From Candidatus Saccharimonadota bacterium (GTDB lineage: Bacteria > Patescibacteriota > Saccharimonadia > Saccharimonadales > Saccharimonadaceae): a stretch of DNA of 64,000 nt. This document shows, one piece after another, positions 25,385 through 34,192 of this stretch; positions within the stretch are counted from its first letter, which is position 1; each line of letters starts with the position of its first letter. A model generated the notes under the pieces. That model ran no database searches. It was not told where the DNA came from and saw only the letters and a list, made by a program, of their open reading frames with translations. The position numbers and the translations under genes were made by a program. Location of the stretch: positions 1 through 64,000 of the forward strand of contig JAFRBI010000009.1 of the NCBI GenBank assembly GCA_017404935.1, written 5' to 3'.

Positions 25385-26608
25385 ATGAGACTATCAAAAT
25401 CATTTGTCAAAACTTTAAGAGACGCACCGAAGGACGAAATCGCCAAAAATGGGGTTTTGCTCTCGCGTGCTGGATATATTCACAAAGAAATTGCTGGGGT
25501 GTATGATTATTTACCGCTTGGGCTTCGCGTAATCGAAAATATCAAGGGTATTATCAGAGAAGAACTAAACGCTCTCGGCTGCGAGGAAGTATCGATGACC
25601 GCCCTTCAGAACCCAGAACCTTGGGAAAAAACCGGTAGATTTTCGGATGCTGAAGTAGATATTTGGTTTAAAACTGAGCTTTCCTCTGGTGGAATTTTAG
25701 GTCTTGCTCCGACTCACGAAGAGCCAATCATCGAAATGCTCAAATCATACGTATCTTCTTACAAAGATTTACCTCTGTATGTGTATCAATTCCAGACTAA
25801 ATTTAGAAATGAGCTTCGCGCTAAATCTGGTATTATGCGTGGGCGCGAATTCTTGATGAAAGATTTGTATAGTTTTCATACTTCTGAAGAGGATCTAGAT
25901 AAATTTTACAGCTTGGCTGAAGCTGCTTATGCGCGGATTTTTGATAGATTAGGCCTTGGCGCTGATACTTATGAGACTTTCGCCTCTGGCGGTATCTTTG
26001 CTAAGTTTTCACACGAATATCAGACGCTGCTTGATGTAGGTGAAGATACGATTTATTACAACGCCGATAAATCTTTGGTATTTAATAAAGAAGTGTTTGA
26101 AGACGCAGTATTAGCTGAATTTGGGGCTAAAAAGGAAGATTTTACAGAGGCCAAAGCAGCCGAAGTTGGTAATATCTTTAAACTCAAATTTAAATATACC
26201 GAGCCTTTGGGGCTAAAATACACCGATGCAAACAATGGTATTCAGACGGTTTATATGGGGTGTTATGGTATTGGCGTATCTAGAGTTATGGGGGTAATTG
26301 CCGAGAAATTTGCTGATGATAAGGGGTTAGTCTGGCCAGAGGCAGTAGCGCCATTTAAGTATTATTTGGTAGGAATTGGCGCCGAAGGTACAGCTAGAGC
26401 TGAGGAGCTTTACAAGGGGCGCGAAGATGAAATTTTGTTTGACGATAGAGGAGCTCGCCCAGGGGAGAAATTTGCCGACTCAGAACTTCTTGGTATCCCT
26501 TACAGAGTAGTAATTTCTGATAAAACTCTCGCTGAGGGTAAAGCCGAAGTAACTACTCGCGCTACTGGGGAAACAAAACTGGTTGACTTAAATGAGCTTT
26601 TCGTGTAG
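25385..26608 (+). CDS. proS: Prolyl-tRNA synthetase, short form
   Basis: This 407-residue class II synthetase charges tRNA-Pro. It has GYIHKEIAGVYDYLPLGLRV (motif 1), TKFRNELRAKSGIMRGREFLMKDLYSF (motif 2), MGCYGIGVSRVMG (motif 3) and an anticodon-binding C-terminus (EILFDDRGARPGEKFADSELLGIP). Common bacterial ProRS is about 570 residues with an editing (INS) domain between motifs 2 and 3; only about 70 residues separate the HEYQTLLD segment from motif 3 here, so INS is absent. Mischarged Ala-tRNA-Pro would need another editor. Confidence 0.93.
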   Translation: MRLSKSFVKTLRDAPKDEIAKNGVLLSRAGYIHKEIAGVYDYLPLGLRVIENIKGIIREELNALGCEEVSMTALQNPEPWEKTGRFSDAEVDIWFKTELSSGGILGLAPTHEEPIIEMLKSYVSSYKDLPLYVYQFQTKFRNELRAKSGIMRGREFLMKDLYSFHTSEEDLDKFYSLAEAAYARIFDRLGLGADTYETFASGGIFAKFSHEYQTLLDVGEDTIYYNADKSLVFNKEVFEDAVLAEFGAKKEDFTEAKAAEVGNIFKLKFKYTEPLGLKYTDANNGIQTVYMGCYGIGVSRVMGVIAEKFADDKGLVWPEAVAPFKYYLVGIGAEGTARAEELYKGREDEILFDDRGARPGEKFADSELLGIPYRVVISDKTLAEGKAEVTTRATGETKLVDLNELFV

Positions 26609-26639
26609 AATATACTAGAATATTACGTGGAGTAAAAAA

Positions 26640-27086
26640 ATGAATAAAAAAGAAGTTCATCTGACCGCTGAAGGTAAAAAAGACTTGGAAAAAGAACTTG
26701 CTGATTTGATTGCCAAAAGACCAGAGATTGCCGAAAAAATCGCAACCGCTAGGGCTTTTGGTGATTTATCAGAGAACGAAGAATACAGTTCGGCTCGGGC
26801 AGAGCAAAAAATGACCGAAAATCGTATCTTGGAAATCCAAGATATCTTGAAAAACGCCAAGGTAATTAAGGCCGGCAAAAGAACCACCGTTTCTCTTGGT
26901 ACGGCAGTAAAATTAGACCTTGGTGATAGAAAAATGGAATATACTGTGGTCGGCGCTACTGAAGCAGACCCAACTAAGGGTAAAATTTCCAACGAATCGC
27001 CAATTGGCAAGGTGATTATGGGCCTAAAAGTTGGCGAAAGCGTTGAATTTAATGGTAAAAAGGTTAAAATTATAAGTATAAGCTAA
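26640..27086 (+). CDS. greA: Transcription elongation factor GreA
   Basis: The 148-residue GreA has the N-terminal coiled coil with the acidic tip FGDLSENEEYSSARAEQ (about 40) and a C-terminal FKBP-like domain ending PIGKVIMGLKVGESVEF. It rescues backtracked RNA polymerase by stimulating RNA cleavage. GTGGAG precedes the ATG. Its TAA shares one base with the lysS ATG. Confidence 0.95.
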   Translation: MNKKEVHLTAEGKKDLEKELADLIAKRPEIAEKIATARAFGDLSENEEYSSARAEQKMTENRILEIQDILKNAKVIKAGKRTTVSLGTAVKLDLGDRKMEYTVVGATEADPTKGKISNESPIGKVIMGLKVGESVEFNGKKVKIISIS

Positions 27087-28561
27087 TGTTACTCGAAGAC
27101 TACAGAAATGAACGGTTGAAAAAACTCTCTACTTTAAGAGAGCAAGGTATTGAGCCGTATCCATCAAAATCTCATCGGAATACCAAGATTTCTGATGTGA
27201 TCAATCATTTTGATGAAAAACAGGGGCAGGAAGTTTGTGTAGCAGGTAGAATTGTAGCAATTCGCTCATTTGGTAAATTAGTCTTCTTGAAACTCAGAGA
27301 TGTTACCGGCGAAGTACAGATTTTTATGAAAGTGTCTTCCGAAGCCACCCCTGAAGGAATGTTGGGTGCTCGCGACGTGAAACTGCTTGATACTGGCGAT
27401 TTCGTCGAGGCTACTGGTATCGTTGATAAGTCCCAAACAGGGGAAATTTCCGTATTTTCTGATTTTGTAAGGCTTCTTACTAAGACTCTGAGACCTCTTC
27501 CAGAGAAATTTACCAACAAAGAGGAAAGATATCGCCGTCGCTATGTAGATATGAACGTAAACCCAGAGGTGCGCGAGAGGCTCGTGCGTCGTTCTAAGTT
27601 CTGGCAAGCTACGCGTGATTTTATGAATAAACATGGTTTTATAGAGGTAAATATTCCGGTTCTCGAGCATACTACTGGTGGTGCTGACGCCACCCCATTT
27701 GTAACTCATATGGACGCTCTTGATGAAGATTTTTATCTTCGGATTTCGCACGAACTACCTCTTAAGAGGCTACTTGGTGGTGGTTTTGAAAAGGTTTACG
27801 ATATTGGCCCTCGTTTTAGAAATGAGGGCATTGATGATGAGCATCTTCCTGAACATATTGCATTTGAGGCTTATGCTGCTTACGAAAATTATGAAGATGG
27901 CATGAAGTTTTACGAAGAAATGATTAAGTATGTCTGTAAGGAAACTTGGGGTACTTTGCAGTTTAATGTTGGTGGTTTTGAGATTGATCTTGATTGTGAA
28001 TGGCCGAGAGTTCGCTATGCTGATTTACTCTCTGAGAAATTCGGTGTAGATGTATTTAACCCAGATAGGGAACAGATTATCAAGGTTCTCCTTGAAAATT
28101 GGGATGCCAAAGATTTGTCTCGCGATGATTTTATCAAGAAACTCGAAAATACGACCACGCCACATCTGATTGATGCAGTGTGGAAGTTAATTAGAAAGAC
28201 TTCTCCTGGCCCATATTGGGTAATCGAAGAACCTCTTTCATTGTCGCCTCTTGCTAAAAAATCACCAGAAAACCCTCTAGTAACAGAGAGATTTCACCCA
28301 GTAATTGCTGGCACCGAGATGGGTAATGGCTTCTCAGAATTGAATGACCCGCTAGATCAGTTGGCTCGGTTTGAAGAGCAACAGGCTGCTCGTGACGCCG
28401 GTGACGAAGAAGCTCAGATGCTTGATAGAGACTTTGTAGAAATGCTAGAATACGGGATGCCACCAGCTTGTGGCTGGGGAAACAGTGAACGTAATTTCTG
28501 GTTGCTTGAAGGTGTACCAGGTAGGGAGGCAGTGCCATTTCCTACTATGAAGCAGAACTAG
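27086..28561 (+). CDS. lysS: Lysyl-tRNA synthetase, class II
   Basis: The 491-residue enzyme has the OB-fold anticodon domain (VCVAGRIVAIRSFGKLVFLKLRD, about 51), motif 1 around RSKFWQATRDFMNKHGFIEVNIPVLE, motif 2 with GPRFRNEGIDDEHLPE and the segment FSELNDPLDQLARFEEQ. Motif 3, usually GIGIDRLVM, reads GWGNSERNFWLLEG here, keeping the arginine but with a shift. It charges tRNA-Lys. Coupled to greA by a 1-base overlap; a strong terminator follows. Confidence 0.93.
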   Translation: MLLEDYRNERLKKLSTLREQGIEPYPSKSHRNTKISDVINHFDEKQGQEVCVAGRIVAIRSFGKLVFLKLRDVTGEVQIFMKVSSEATPEGMLGARDVKLLDTGDFVEATGIVDKSQTGEISVFSDFVRLLTKTLRPLPEKFTNKEERYRRRYVDMNVNPEVRERLVRRSKFWQATRDFMNKHGFIEVNIPVLEHTTGGADATPFVTHMDALDEDFYLRISHELPLKRLLGGGFEKVYDIGPRFRNEGIDDEHLPEHIAFEAYAAYENYEDGMKFYEEMIKYVCKETWGTLQFNVGGFEIDLDCEWPRVRYADLLSEKFGVDVFNPDREQIIKVLLENWDAKDLSRDDFIKKLENTTTPHLIDAVWKLIRKTSPGPYWVIEEPLSLSPLAKKSPENPLVTERFHPVIAGTEMGNGFSELNDPLDQLARFEEQQAARDAGDEEAQMLDRDFVEMLEYGMPPACGWGNSERNFWLLEGVPGREAVPFPTMKQN

Positions 28562-28586
28562 ATTGACCACCGTAGGAGGCGAGCAA

Positions 28587-28613
28587 AAATCCCAGATTTA
28601 TCTGGGATTTTTT
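28587..28613 (+). terminator. Terminator of greA-lysS
   Basis: Arms AAATCCCAGAT/ATCTGGGATTT with a very short loop, continuing into a T-run. Confidence 0.85.
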
Positions 28614-28631
28614 GAGCCGACGCCCGGTGGA

Positions 28632-28654
28632 CAAGATTTGCGAAGCAAATCTTG
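28632..28654. repeat. Perfect small palindrome before a promoter
   Basis: CAAGATTTGC and GCAAATCTTG flank three bases. The right arm runs into the TTGACA -35 box at 28652, so a protein bound here could block the promoter, or the hairpin could end read-through. Neither is shown. Confidence 0.6.
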
Positions 28655-28680
28655 ACATTTTATTACGTTTGTGCTATAAT
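28652..28680 (+). promoter_or_regulatory. Perfect consensus promoter of small-protein cassette
   Basis: TTGACA (28652-28657), exactly 17 bases, TATAAT (28675-28680) preceded by TGTGC. Together with tuf and the gene at 55806 it is one of the strongest promoters in the window. Confidence 0.85.
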
Positions 28681-28735
28681 AGTAGTTATTAGCATTATTC
28701 TTATGCTGATCGTAACTTAAGAAGGAGGGTTTGAA

Positions 28736-29041
28736 ATGAAGTTTGGCAAGATGAAGACTGAACACGGAAGAAGAGAAATATACGATCACTATTTAGAGCA
28801 GGCAAGAGAAGAGATAAAGGACAGCGATGTCCCCAAAGATCACGATGGAAGGTTGTATTGGAAATACCGGAATATCTATCTGGGATGTAAAAATAACAAA
28901 TACAATGTGAAAGCTCTTTCTGGCAGCTCTATCGGATCTCTATTTTTTTCTAAACGTGACGGTTTAAGGCTCGCAGCTAGATGTGAAGCGATGTGCGATA
29001 TTCTTCGCACTAGAGAATGCAGGTGCCGTTTGATTGGCTAA
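28736..29041 (+). CDS. Unknown 101-residue protein
   Basis: No family is recognised. The protein is charged and soluble, with no signal or membrane segment, and has a Tyr-rich middle (RLYWKYRNIYLG). Its C-terminal part DGLRLAARCEAMCDILRTRE (75-94) is related to most of the 39-residue protein encoded next. AAGGAGGG precedes the ATG by 7 bases. Codon choice differs from the neighbours (more ATC, GGA, AGG). With a perfect promoter, strong ribosome sites and a strong terminator it forms a stand-alone, probably highly expressed unit. Confidence 0.75.
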   Translation: MKFGKMKTEHGRREIYDHYLEQAREEIKDSDVPKDHDGRLYWKYRNIYLGCKNNKYNVKALSGSSIGSLFFSKRDGLRLAARCEAMCDILRTRECRCRLIG

Positions 29042-29053
29042 GGAGGATTTATT

Positions 29054-29173
29054 ATGGGACGCATATTGGACGATGAACAACCGAATACGGATGAGCTCAG
29101 GCTCGCGGCTGAATCCAGAGTGATCTGTGAAGTTCTAGCTGCAAGAGAAGCAAAGCTCGCCATTGCCATATAA
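29054..29173 (+). CDS. Unknown 39-residue small protein
   Basis: A 39-codon gene with AAGGAGG 7 bases before its ATG, 12 bases after the stop of the preceding gene. Residues 13-32 (DELRLAAESRVICEVLAARE) match residues 75-94 of that protein at 10 of 20 positions, including the cysteine and final RE, with several conservative changes. It looks like a partial tandem duplication that kept only the C-terminal helix. A terminator follows. Function unknown. Confidence 0.7.
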   Translation: MGRILDDEQPNTDELRLAAESRVICEVLAAREAKLAIAI

Positions 29174-29194
29174 TCCCCATTTTCTACCCCTTTT

Positions 29195-29226
29195 GAAGGC
29201 TCAGGTTTAACCCTGGGCCTTTTTTC
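29195..29226 (+). terminator. Terminator of small-protein cassette
   Basis: Arms AAGGCTCAGG/CCTGGGCCTT with a 6-base loop and TTTTTT. Confidence 0.88.
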
Positions 29227-29237
29227 AGGTTTTGTTG

Positions 29238-29243
29238 TATAAT
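29238..29243 (+). promoter_or_regulatory. -10 box of uvrB, leaderless start
   Basis: TATAAT ends 6 bases before the ATG at 29250; no ribosome site is present. Confidence 0.75.
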
Positions 29244-29249
29244 ATTATT

Positions 29250-31214
29250 ATGCCAGCTTTTAAGTTAGTGTCAAAATACCAACCGACGGGTGATCAACCT
29301 GCTGCTATCAGGCAGCTTGTTGATGGGTTAAATAAGGGTGAAAAGGCACAAACTTTACTCGGTGTGACTGGTTCGGGTAAGACTTTTACGATGGCAAATA
29401 TTATCAATGAAGTCCAGCGCCCGACTTTGATTTTGGCGCATAACAAAACTTTGGCGGCACAGCTTTATTCTGAATTTCGGGAATTTTTCCCAGAAAACGA
29501 AGTGCATTATTTTGTATCTTATTTTGACTATTATCAGCCGGAGGCTTATATCGCCTCGACAGATACTTACATCGAAAAAGATTCGGCGATTAATGACGAA
29601 ATTGATCGGTTGCGCCACGGAGCGACAGAAGCCTTACTTACTCGGCGCGATGTAATTGTAATTTCGTCGGTTTCTTGTATTTATGGTATTGGTGCACCAG
29701 AAAATTACCTGGCTATGTCGTTTGAAATTGGGGTAGGTTCTAATATGTCGCAGATGGATTTGATTAAAAAATTGGTGTCGATTCAATATCACCGTAATGA
29801 CTTGGCGTTTGAGCGGGGCAATTTTCGGGTGATAGGTGATACGATTGACCTTTATCCGGCAAACGGTGAAAAGGCCTATCGGTTTGAATTTGGTTTTGAC
29901 CATCTTGAAAGCATCAAAATCGTGGACCCTCTAACTTTTGAAACTAAGCAACAGCCAGAAAAAGTGCACATTTTTCCAAATACGCATTATGCTACTCCGC
30001 GCGAAGATTTGGAAAGGGCGCTAAAATTAATTCGGGCAGAGTTTGATGAAAGGTTAGCCTATTTTAATGAACACGAGAAGTTTTTGGAAGCACAGAGGCT
30101 TTCGCAGCGTACTAAATACGACCTTGAAATGCTCGAACAAACTGGCTTTGTGAAGGGAATTGAAAACTATTCTCGGCACCTAGAGGGCAGAAAACCGGGC
30201 GAGCCGCCACACACTTTGATCGACTTTTTTCCAGACGATTTTCTGTTGATTGTAGATGAATCGCATATGACTTTGCCACAAGTTCGGGGGATGTACAACG
30301 GCGACCACGCCAGAAAACAAAATTTGGTGGATTATGGGTTCCGGCTTCCTTCTGCTCTTGATAACCGGCCTTTGATGTTTGGTGAATTTGAAGAAAAAGT
30401 AAAACAGGCAATTTACGTGTCGGCAACGCCAGGAGATTATGAGCTGGAAAATTCGCCAAAACCAGCTGAACAAGTGATTCGCCCAACTGGGCTTCTCGAC
30501 CCGGAAGTAGAAGTTAGAAAAACCGACGGGCAAATTGACGATTTGATGGAAGAAATTGACCGTCGCATCGCCAAAGGACAGAGGACTTTGATTACGACTC
30601 TTACCAAACGAATGGCCGAAGATTTAACCGACCACCTCAAAGAACGTGGCGTAAAGACCGCCTACATTCATTCCGATATTGATACGTTGGAACGTGGCGA
30701 TATTTTGAAAGACCTGCGCGAAGGGGTGGTAGATGTACTTGTGGGGATTAACCTTCTTCGTGAAGGTTTGGATCTTCCGGAAGTATCGCTCGTGGCAATT
30801 CTTGATGCTGATAAAGAAGGGTTCCTTCGCTCTGAATCGGCTCTCATTCAGACGATCGGGCGGGCAGCTCGTCACGTGGAAGGTAAGGTGATTATGTATG
30901 CTGACTACATTACGGAAAGCATGGAAAGGGCGATTGCTGAGACCAACCGTCGGCGCGAAATTCAGCAGGAATATAATTTTAAACATCACATTGTACCAAC
31001 GTCGATTAAAAAAGAAATTAGTCTTGGCCTTCGCGCCATTATTCCGGAAAAGGAAAAGGAAGATAAATTAGACATCAAACGGATTCCAAAAGACGAGCTG
31101 CCCGCCCTCATCAAGCAGCTTTCATCCGAAATGCAACTAGCTGCCGCCAATCTAGAATTTGAAAAGGCGGCCGCCCTTCGTGATGAGATTGAAAAAATAA
31201 AAGAAATAATATAA
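29250..31214 (+). CDS. uvrB: UvrB excision repair helicase subunit
   Basis: The 654-residue UvrB has the Walker A motif GVTGSGKT (about 38), the DNA-clamping beta-hairpin segment [21 protein letters not shown] (about 90), DESHM (about 337), helicase motif [11 protein letters not shown] and a C-terminal UVR motif ([13 protein letters not shown]). It verifies damage and hands DNA to UvrC. The ATG at 29250 is chosen because of the leaderless spacing and the [17 protein letters not shown] start. Its stop codon lies in the left arm of the palindrome at 31213. Confidence 0.97.
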   Translation: MPAFKLVSKYQPTGDQPAAIRQLVDGLNKGEKAQTLLGVTGSGKTFTMANIINEVQRPTLILAHNKTLAAQLYSEFREFFPENEVHYFVSYFDYYQPEAYIASTDTYIEKDSAINDEIDRLRHGATEALLTRRDVIVISSVSCIYGIGAPENYLAMSFEIGVGSNMSQMDLIKKLVSIQYHRNDLAFERGNFRVIGDTIDLYPANGEKAYRFEFGFDHLESIKIVDPLTFETKQQPEKVHIFPNTHYATPREDLERALKLIRAEFDERLAYFNEHEKFLEAQRLSQRTKYDLEMLEQTGFVKGIENYSRHLEGRKPGEPPHTLIDFFPDDFLLIVDESHMTLPQVRGMYNGDHARKQNLVDYGFRLPSALDNRPLMFGEFEEKVKQAIYVSATPGDYELENSPKPAEQVIRPTGLLDPEVEVRKTDGQIDDLMEEIDRRIAKGQRTLITTLTKRMAEDLTDHLKERGVKTAYIHSDIDTLERGDILKDLREGVVDVLVGINLLREGLDLPEVSLVAILDADKEGFLRSESALIQTIGRAARHVEGKVIMYADYITESMERAIAETNRRREIQQEYNFKHHIVPTSIKKEISLGLRAIIPEKEKEDKLDIKRIPKDELPALIKQLSSEMQLAAANLEFEKAAALRDEIEKIKEII

Positions 31215-31333
31215 AAAATACAAATTCCGGAAGTTTCGCATCGTGATAATCTTCGATTATATCACGATGCTTCACCTCTGCGCGCACAAAATCAAAGATT
31301 TTGTGCTTGATGTTCCGGAATTTTGTATTTTTT
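31213..31333. repeat. Three-way-junction palindrome after uvrB
   Basis: Outer arms of 20 bases (31213-31232 and 31313-31333) match apart from one base and include the uvrB stop. Two separate inner hairpins follow: 31238-31270 (GCATCGTGATAAT arm) and 31284-31306 (GCACAAAATC/GATTTTGTGC). The outer A- and T-runs would act as a terminator. The layout recalls the palindromes at 6109 and 20562, but the sequence is different. Confidence 0.75.
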
Positions 31334-31360
31334 AGTATTTACATTTTTAAAATGCTCATG

Positions 31361-31366
31361 TATAAT
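31361..31366 (+). promoter_or_regulatory. -10 box of split phosphoketolase, leaderless start
   Basis: TATAAT preceded by CATG ends 7 bases before the ATG at 31374. Confidence 0.7.
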
Positions 31367-31373
31367 TGTATGT

Positions 31374-32306
31374 ATGAGTGGAGTGGGCAACGATAAATTA
31401 GAATATATCAAAAAACGCATCCGCGCATGCGACTATTTGTGCGTGGCGCAGTTATTCCTTTGCGACGATTTCCTTTTGGACCGTCCGCTTGGGTTTGACG
31501 ATGTAAAACCAAGACTTCTTGGGCATTGGGGGACTTGCCATGGTATCAACGTGGCATACGCAAATCTCAAAACCTTCTTTGATGGGAATGAGAATTTTAC
31601 TTTTGTACTTGGGCCTGGGCATGGTTTTCCAGCACTTCAAGCAAATCTTTTCCTGGATGGTGATTTAGAAAAAGTAGATCCAAATGCATCAAGAGATGCT
31701 AGAGGTCTCGCATATGTTTGTAGAAACTTTTCTTGGCCAGATGGTTTTCCATCTCACGCTAGCCCATACACACCGGGCGTAATTGTAGAGGGTGGCGAAC
31801 TTGGCTATGCACTTGCCAATGCTTATGGCGTAGCACTTGGTCATCCAGAAAAAACTTTGGCAGTATTAATCGGCGACGGCGAACTTGAAACCGCTACCGC
31901 ACTTGACTCACTCAATCTTCGTGCACTTCTAAATAGTAGCAAAAATGGTAAGGTACTTCCAATTCTTCACCTTAACGGCTACAAGATTTCCGCTCCATCT
32001 ATTTATGCTCGTCGTTCTGAAAGAGAATTAAACGAAATGATTCGTGGCTTTGGTTTCACCCCAATTACAATTGATGGTGATGACCCAGAAGCTTTCCAAA
32101 CTGCATTGAAGCAAAAGAAAGATGCACCATTTTATATTTTGAAGACCGAAAAAGGTGCTGGTGGTCCTAACAAACATCATGAGGCACATCAAATTCCACT
32201 TAAGAATCCAACTACTGACTCTAATGAATTAAGAGCCTTGGAAGATTGGCTAACGAGTTATCAATTTAATGAACTATTTGATGCGGAGAAAGGATTTACG
32301 CTATGA
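31374..32306 (+). CDS. Phosphoketolase, N-terminal (thiamine diphosphate-binding) subunit
   Basis: The 310-residue protein equals the N-terminal half of D-xylulose-5-phosphate/fructose-6-phosphate phosphoketolase: RPLGFDDVKPRLLGHWGTCHGINVAYA (about 35), GPGHGFPALQAN (about 80), EGGELGYALANAYG (about 140), the TPP motif region IGDGELETATALDS (about 165) and LHLNGYKISAPS. It ends ALEDWLTSYQFNELFD, exactly where the single-chain enzyme enters its linker, and overlaps the second gene by 4 bases. The two proteins should form one enzyme releasing acetyl-phosphate and glyceraldehyde-3-phosphate. The ATG at 31374 fits the leaderless spacing. Confidence 0.9.
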   Translation: MSGVGNDKLEYIKKRIRACDYLCVAQLFLCDDFLLDRPLGFDDVKPRLLGHWGTCHGINVAYANLKTFFDGNENFTFVLGPGHGFPALQANLFLDGDLEKVDPNASRDARGLAYVCRNFSWPDGFPSHASPYTPGVIVEGGELGYALANAYGVALGHPEKTLAVLIGDGELETATALDSLNLRALLNSSKNGKVLPILHLNGYKISAPSIYARRSERELNEMIRGFGFTPITIDGDDPEAFQTALKQKKDAPFYILKTEKGAGGPNKHHEAHQIPLKNPTTDSNELRALEDWLTSYQFNELFDAEKGFTL

Positions 32307-33475
32307 TAGAACACGTAGAAAACCCAGGTGTAGAAAATTTCTCGCCAGCCGAAAAGGTGGGGGAACTTCTAGCCGATCAATTTAAGAAAAATCCATTTTT
32401 CTATTTCTTCTCACCAGATGAAACCACTTCAAATCGTTTTGAAGCTGTGTTTGATACCGAAAAAAGAGCTTGGGGCGATCTCATTAAAGAAGCTTGGGAT
32501 CTTCCAGCTGGCCCTGATGGTCGCATTGTAGAAATGCTTTCAGAAAACGTGCTATTTTCTACTATGACCGGACACCTTATGAATGGTGAACAAGCAATGA
32601 TGGGTAGCTACGAGGCATTTTATCCAATCATTACTTCACAAATTTTGCAACATCTCAAATTTATCAAGCAGGCTAGGGAAGTAGATTGGCGTGAAGAAAT
32701 GCCAGCTGTAAATCTTTTATCTACTTCTACTTGTTGGCGCCAAGACCATAATGGTTTTACGCATCAATCACCAGCTTTGATTTCTACACTTCTCACTATT
32801 CCTACCAATCTTTGTAACTGTTTATTCCCGGTAGATGATGTAGCCTCAGAAGTGGCGTTTGAAAAGATGCTCGCTTCTCGTGATTGTCTCAACCTTATGA
32901 CTTTCAACAAGAACGATATTCCACGCTATATCGATACTAACCACGCTAATTTCCAATACGAAAATGGCGGTGCTTCTGTATTCCAATTTGCATCTGACGA
33001 TAATCCTGATTTCATTCTCACTGCTGCAGGTGATATACAAACCACCGAAGCTCTCGAAGCAATGAAGATTCTTCGTCGTGATCTTCCTGGTATTAGACTA
33101 CGTTTTGTGGGTATTACTGCACTTTCTTATCGTGCAATTGGTACCACCAAAAACAAACTCACTAAGTCGCAGTTTGAAGAAATGTTTACTGCCGATAAGC
33201 CGATCATCGCAAACTTCCACGGTTACCCAGAAACTCTTGCTGCAATCTTTGAAAACTACACTGCAAGAGGCCGCGTAAAAGTACATGGCTTTATCGAAGA
33301 AGGTTCAACTACTACACCATTTGAAATGCTTAGAAAGAATGGTTGCTCACGTTACGATATTGCAGCAGATGTAGCAAAGGTACTAGGTAGAACCAAGCTC
33401 GTAGCGAAGTATTATGATCTTCTTAACGAAAACCACTCAACTGCTGTGAAGTTTGGTGAAGATCTAATAAAGTAA
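32303..33475 (+). CDS. Phosphoketolase, C-terminal subunit
   Basis: The 390-residue protein equals the second half of phosphoketolase: FSPDETTSNRFEAVF (about 37), ENVLFSTMTGHLMNGEQAMMGSYEAF (about 82), STSTCWRQDHNGFTHQSP (about 142) and the C-terminal domain with FHGYPETLAAIFENYTARGRVKVHGFIEEGSTTTPFEML. Its start ATGA overlaps the first subunit's stop. The linker of about 60 residues in one-chain enzymes is missing, so this is an orderly split, not a recent frameshift. All usual landmarks are kept. Confidence 0.9.
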   Translation: MIEHVENPGVENFSPAEKVGELLADQFKKNPFFYFFSPDETTSNRFEAVFDTEKRAWGDLIKEAWDLPAGPDGRIVEMLSENVLFSTMTGHLMNGEQAMMGSYEAFYPIITSQILQHLKFIKQAREVDWREEMPAVNLLSTSTCWRQDHNGFTHQSPALISTLLTIPTNLCNCLFPVDDVASEVAFEKMLASRDCLNLMTFNKNDIPRYIDTNHANFQYENGGASVFQFASDDNPDFILTAAGDIQTTEALEAMKILRRDLPGIRLRFVGITALSYRAIGTTKNKLTKSQFEEMFTADKPIIANFHGYPETLAAIFENYTARGRVKVHGFIEEGSTTTPFEMLRKNGCSRYDIAADVAKVLGRTKLVAKYYDLLNENHSTAVKFGEDLIK

Positions 33476-33490
33476 GGCAAAAATAAAAAA

Positions 33491-33518
33491 AATAACAGCG
33501 TAAGCTGTTATTTTTTTA
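33491..33518. terminator. Bidirectional terminator
   Basis: Arms AATAACAGC/GCTGTTATT with a GTAA tetraloop, T-run downstream and A-run upstream, between convergent phosphoketolase and PIN-TRAM genes. Confidence 0.85.
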
Positions 33519-34191
33519 TTAGCTTCGCGAAGATCATGCGGCCGGCGGAGTTTTCGAAGAATTTCGAAAACTCTACGGTTACTTCTTGGCCGACCTTTGA
33601 GGCGGCGTTTTCTACTACTACCATCGTGCCATTTTTGAGATGGCCGACGCCTTGGCCACGATTAGAACCTTTTTCAGTGATTTTAATTTTAAAACGTTCA
33701 TTTGGGATAAAATCATCACGCACGGCCAAAGACAAGTCATTGATATTTAAGGTTTCAATTTTCTCGGCTTCGGCGACTTTGATTAAATTATAATCAATTG
33801 TCATAATAGCGCCTTTCTCCTCTTTGGCAATCTTTAATAGTTCTTCATCTACTTTTTTAAGCCCACCAGTATCGTCTACAATTTCTGTATTAGCATTAAC
33901 TACTCGCTCTAATTCAGAAGCAGTATTTAAACCTGCCCGACCGAGATTGCGTTTATCTTGGTCTTTGCCATCAGCTAAAAGTTGCAGTTCTAATAGAACA
34001 CTTTTTAAAATTATTAAATCGCCGTCTAAAAACCCAGTTTTTGCAATATCAACAATTCTACCATCAATTAAGACCGAAGTATCTATGTAAATTTTACGAT
34101 GAGAAGATTTAGCAGGTTTAAACTTTTTAAACACCAAAACAGAAGTTTCGGATAAAATTACTAGGGTGATTAAAAGTATTGCGATTTCCAT
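33508..34191 (-). CDS. PIN-TRAM domain protein (YacL-like)
   Basis: The 227-residue protein has an N-terminal membrane helix (about 3-22), a PIN nuclease domain starting KIYIDTSVLIDGRIVDIAKTG (about 34; acidic residues conserved) with MTIDYNLIKVAE (about 130), and a C-terminal TRAM RNA-binding domain (about 165-225, GQGVGHLKNGTMVVVENA). YacL-type proteins are membrane-tethered ribonuclease-like proteins of unclear role. It starts one base after the PBP stop and so is coupled to it. The stop lies within the shared terminator. Confidence 0.88.
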   Translation of the reverse strand: MEIAILLITLVILSETSVLVFKKFKPAKSSHRKIYIDTSVLIDGRIVDIAKTGFLDGDLIILKSVLLELQLLADGKDQDKRNLGRAGLNTASELERVVNANTEIVDDTGGLKKVDEELLKIAKEEKGAIMTIDYNLIKVAEAEKIETLNINDLSLAVRDDFIPNERFKIKITEKGSNRGQGVGHLKNGTMVVVENAASKVGQEVTVEFSKFFENSAGRMIFAKLIKK

Positions 34192-34192
34192 A

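Noticed and set aside
28736-29173. Small-protein cassette as a toxin-antitoxin pair
   Set aside because: The two proteins share a motif, which suggests duplication; no toxin or antitoxin fold is recognisable.
31374-33475. Phosphoketolase as a frameshifted pseudogene
   Set aside because: The split is in the inter-domain linker, both halves keep all landmarks, and the second gene has its own ATG in an ATGA overlap like other coupled genes here.
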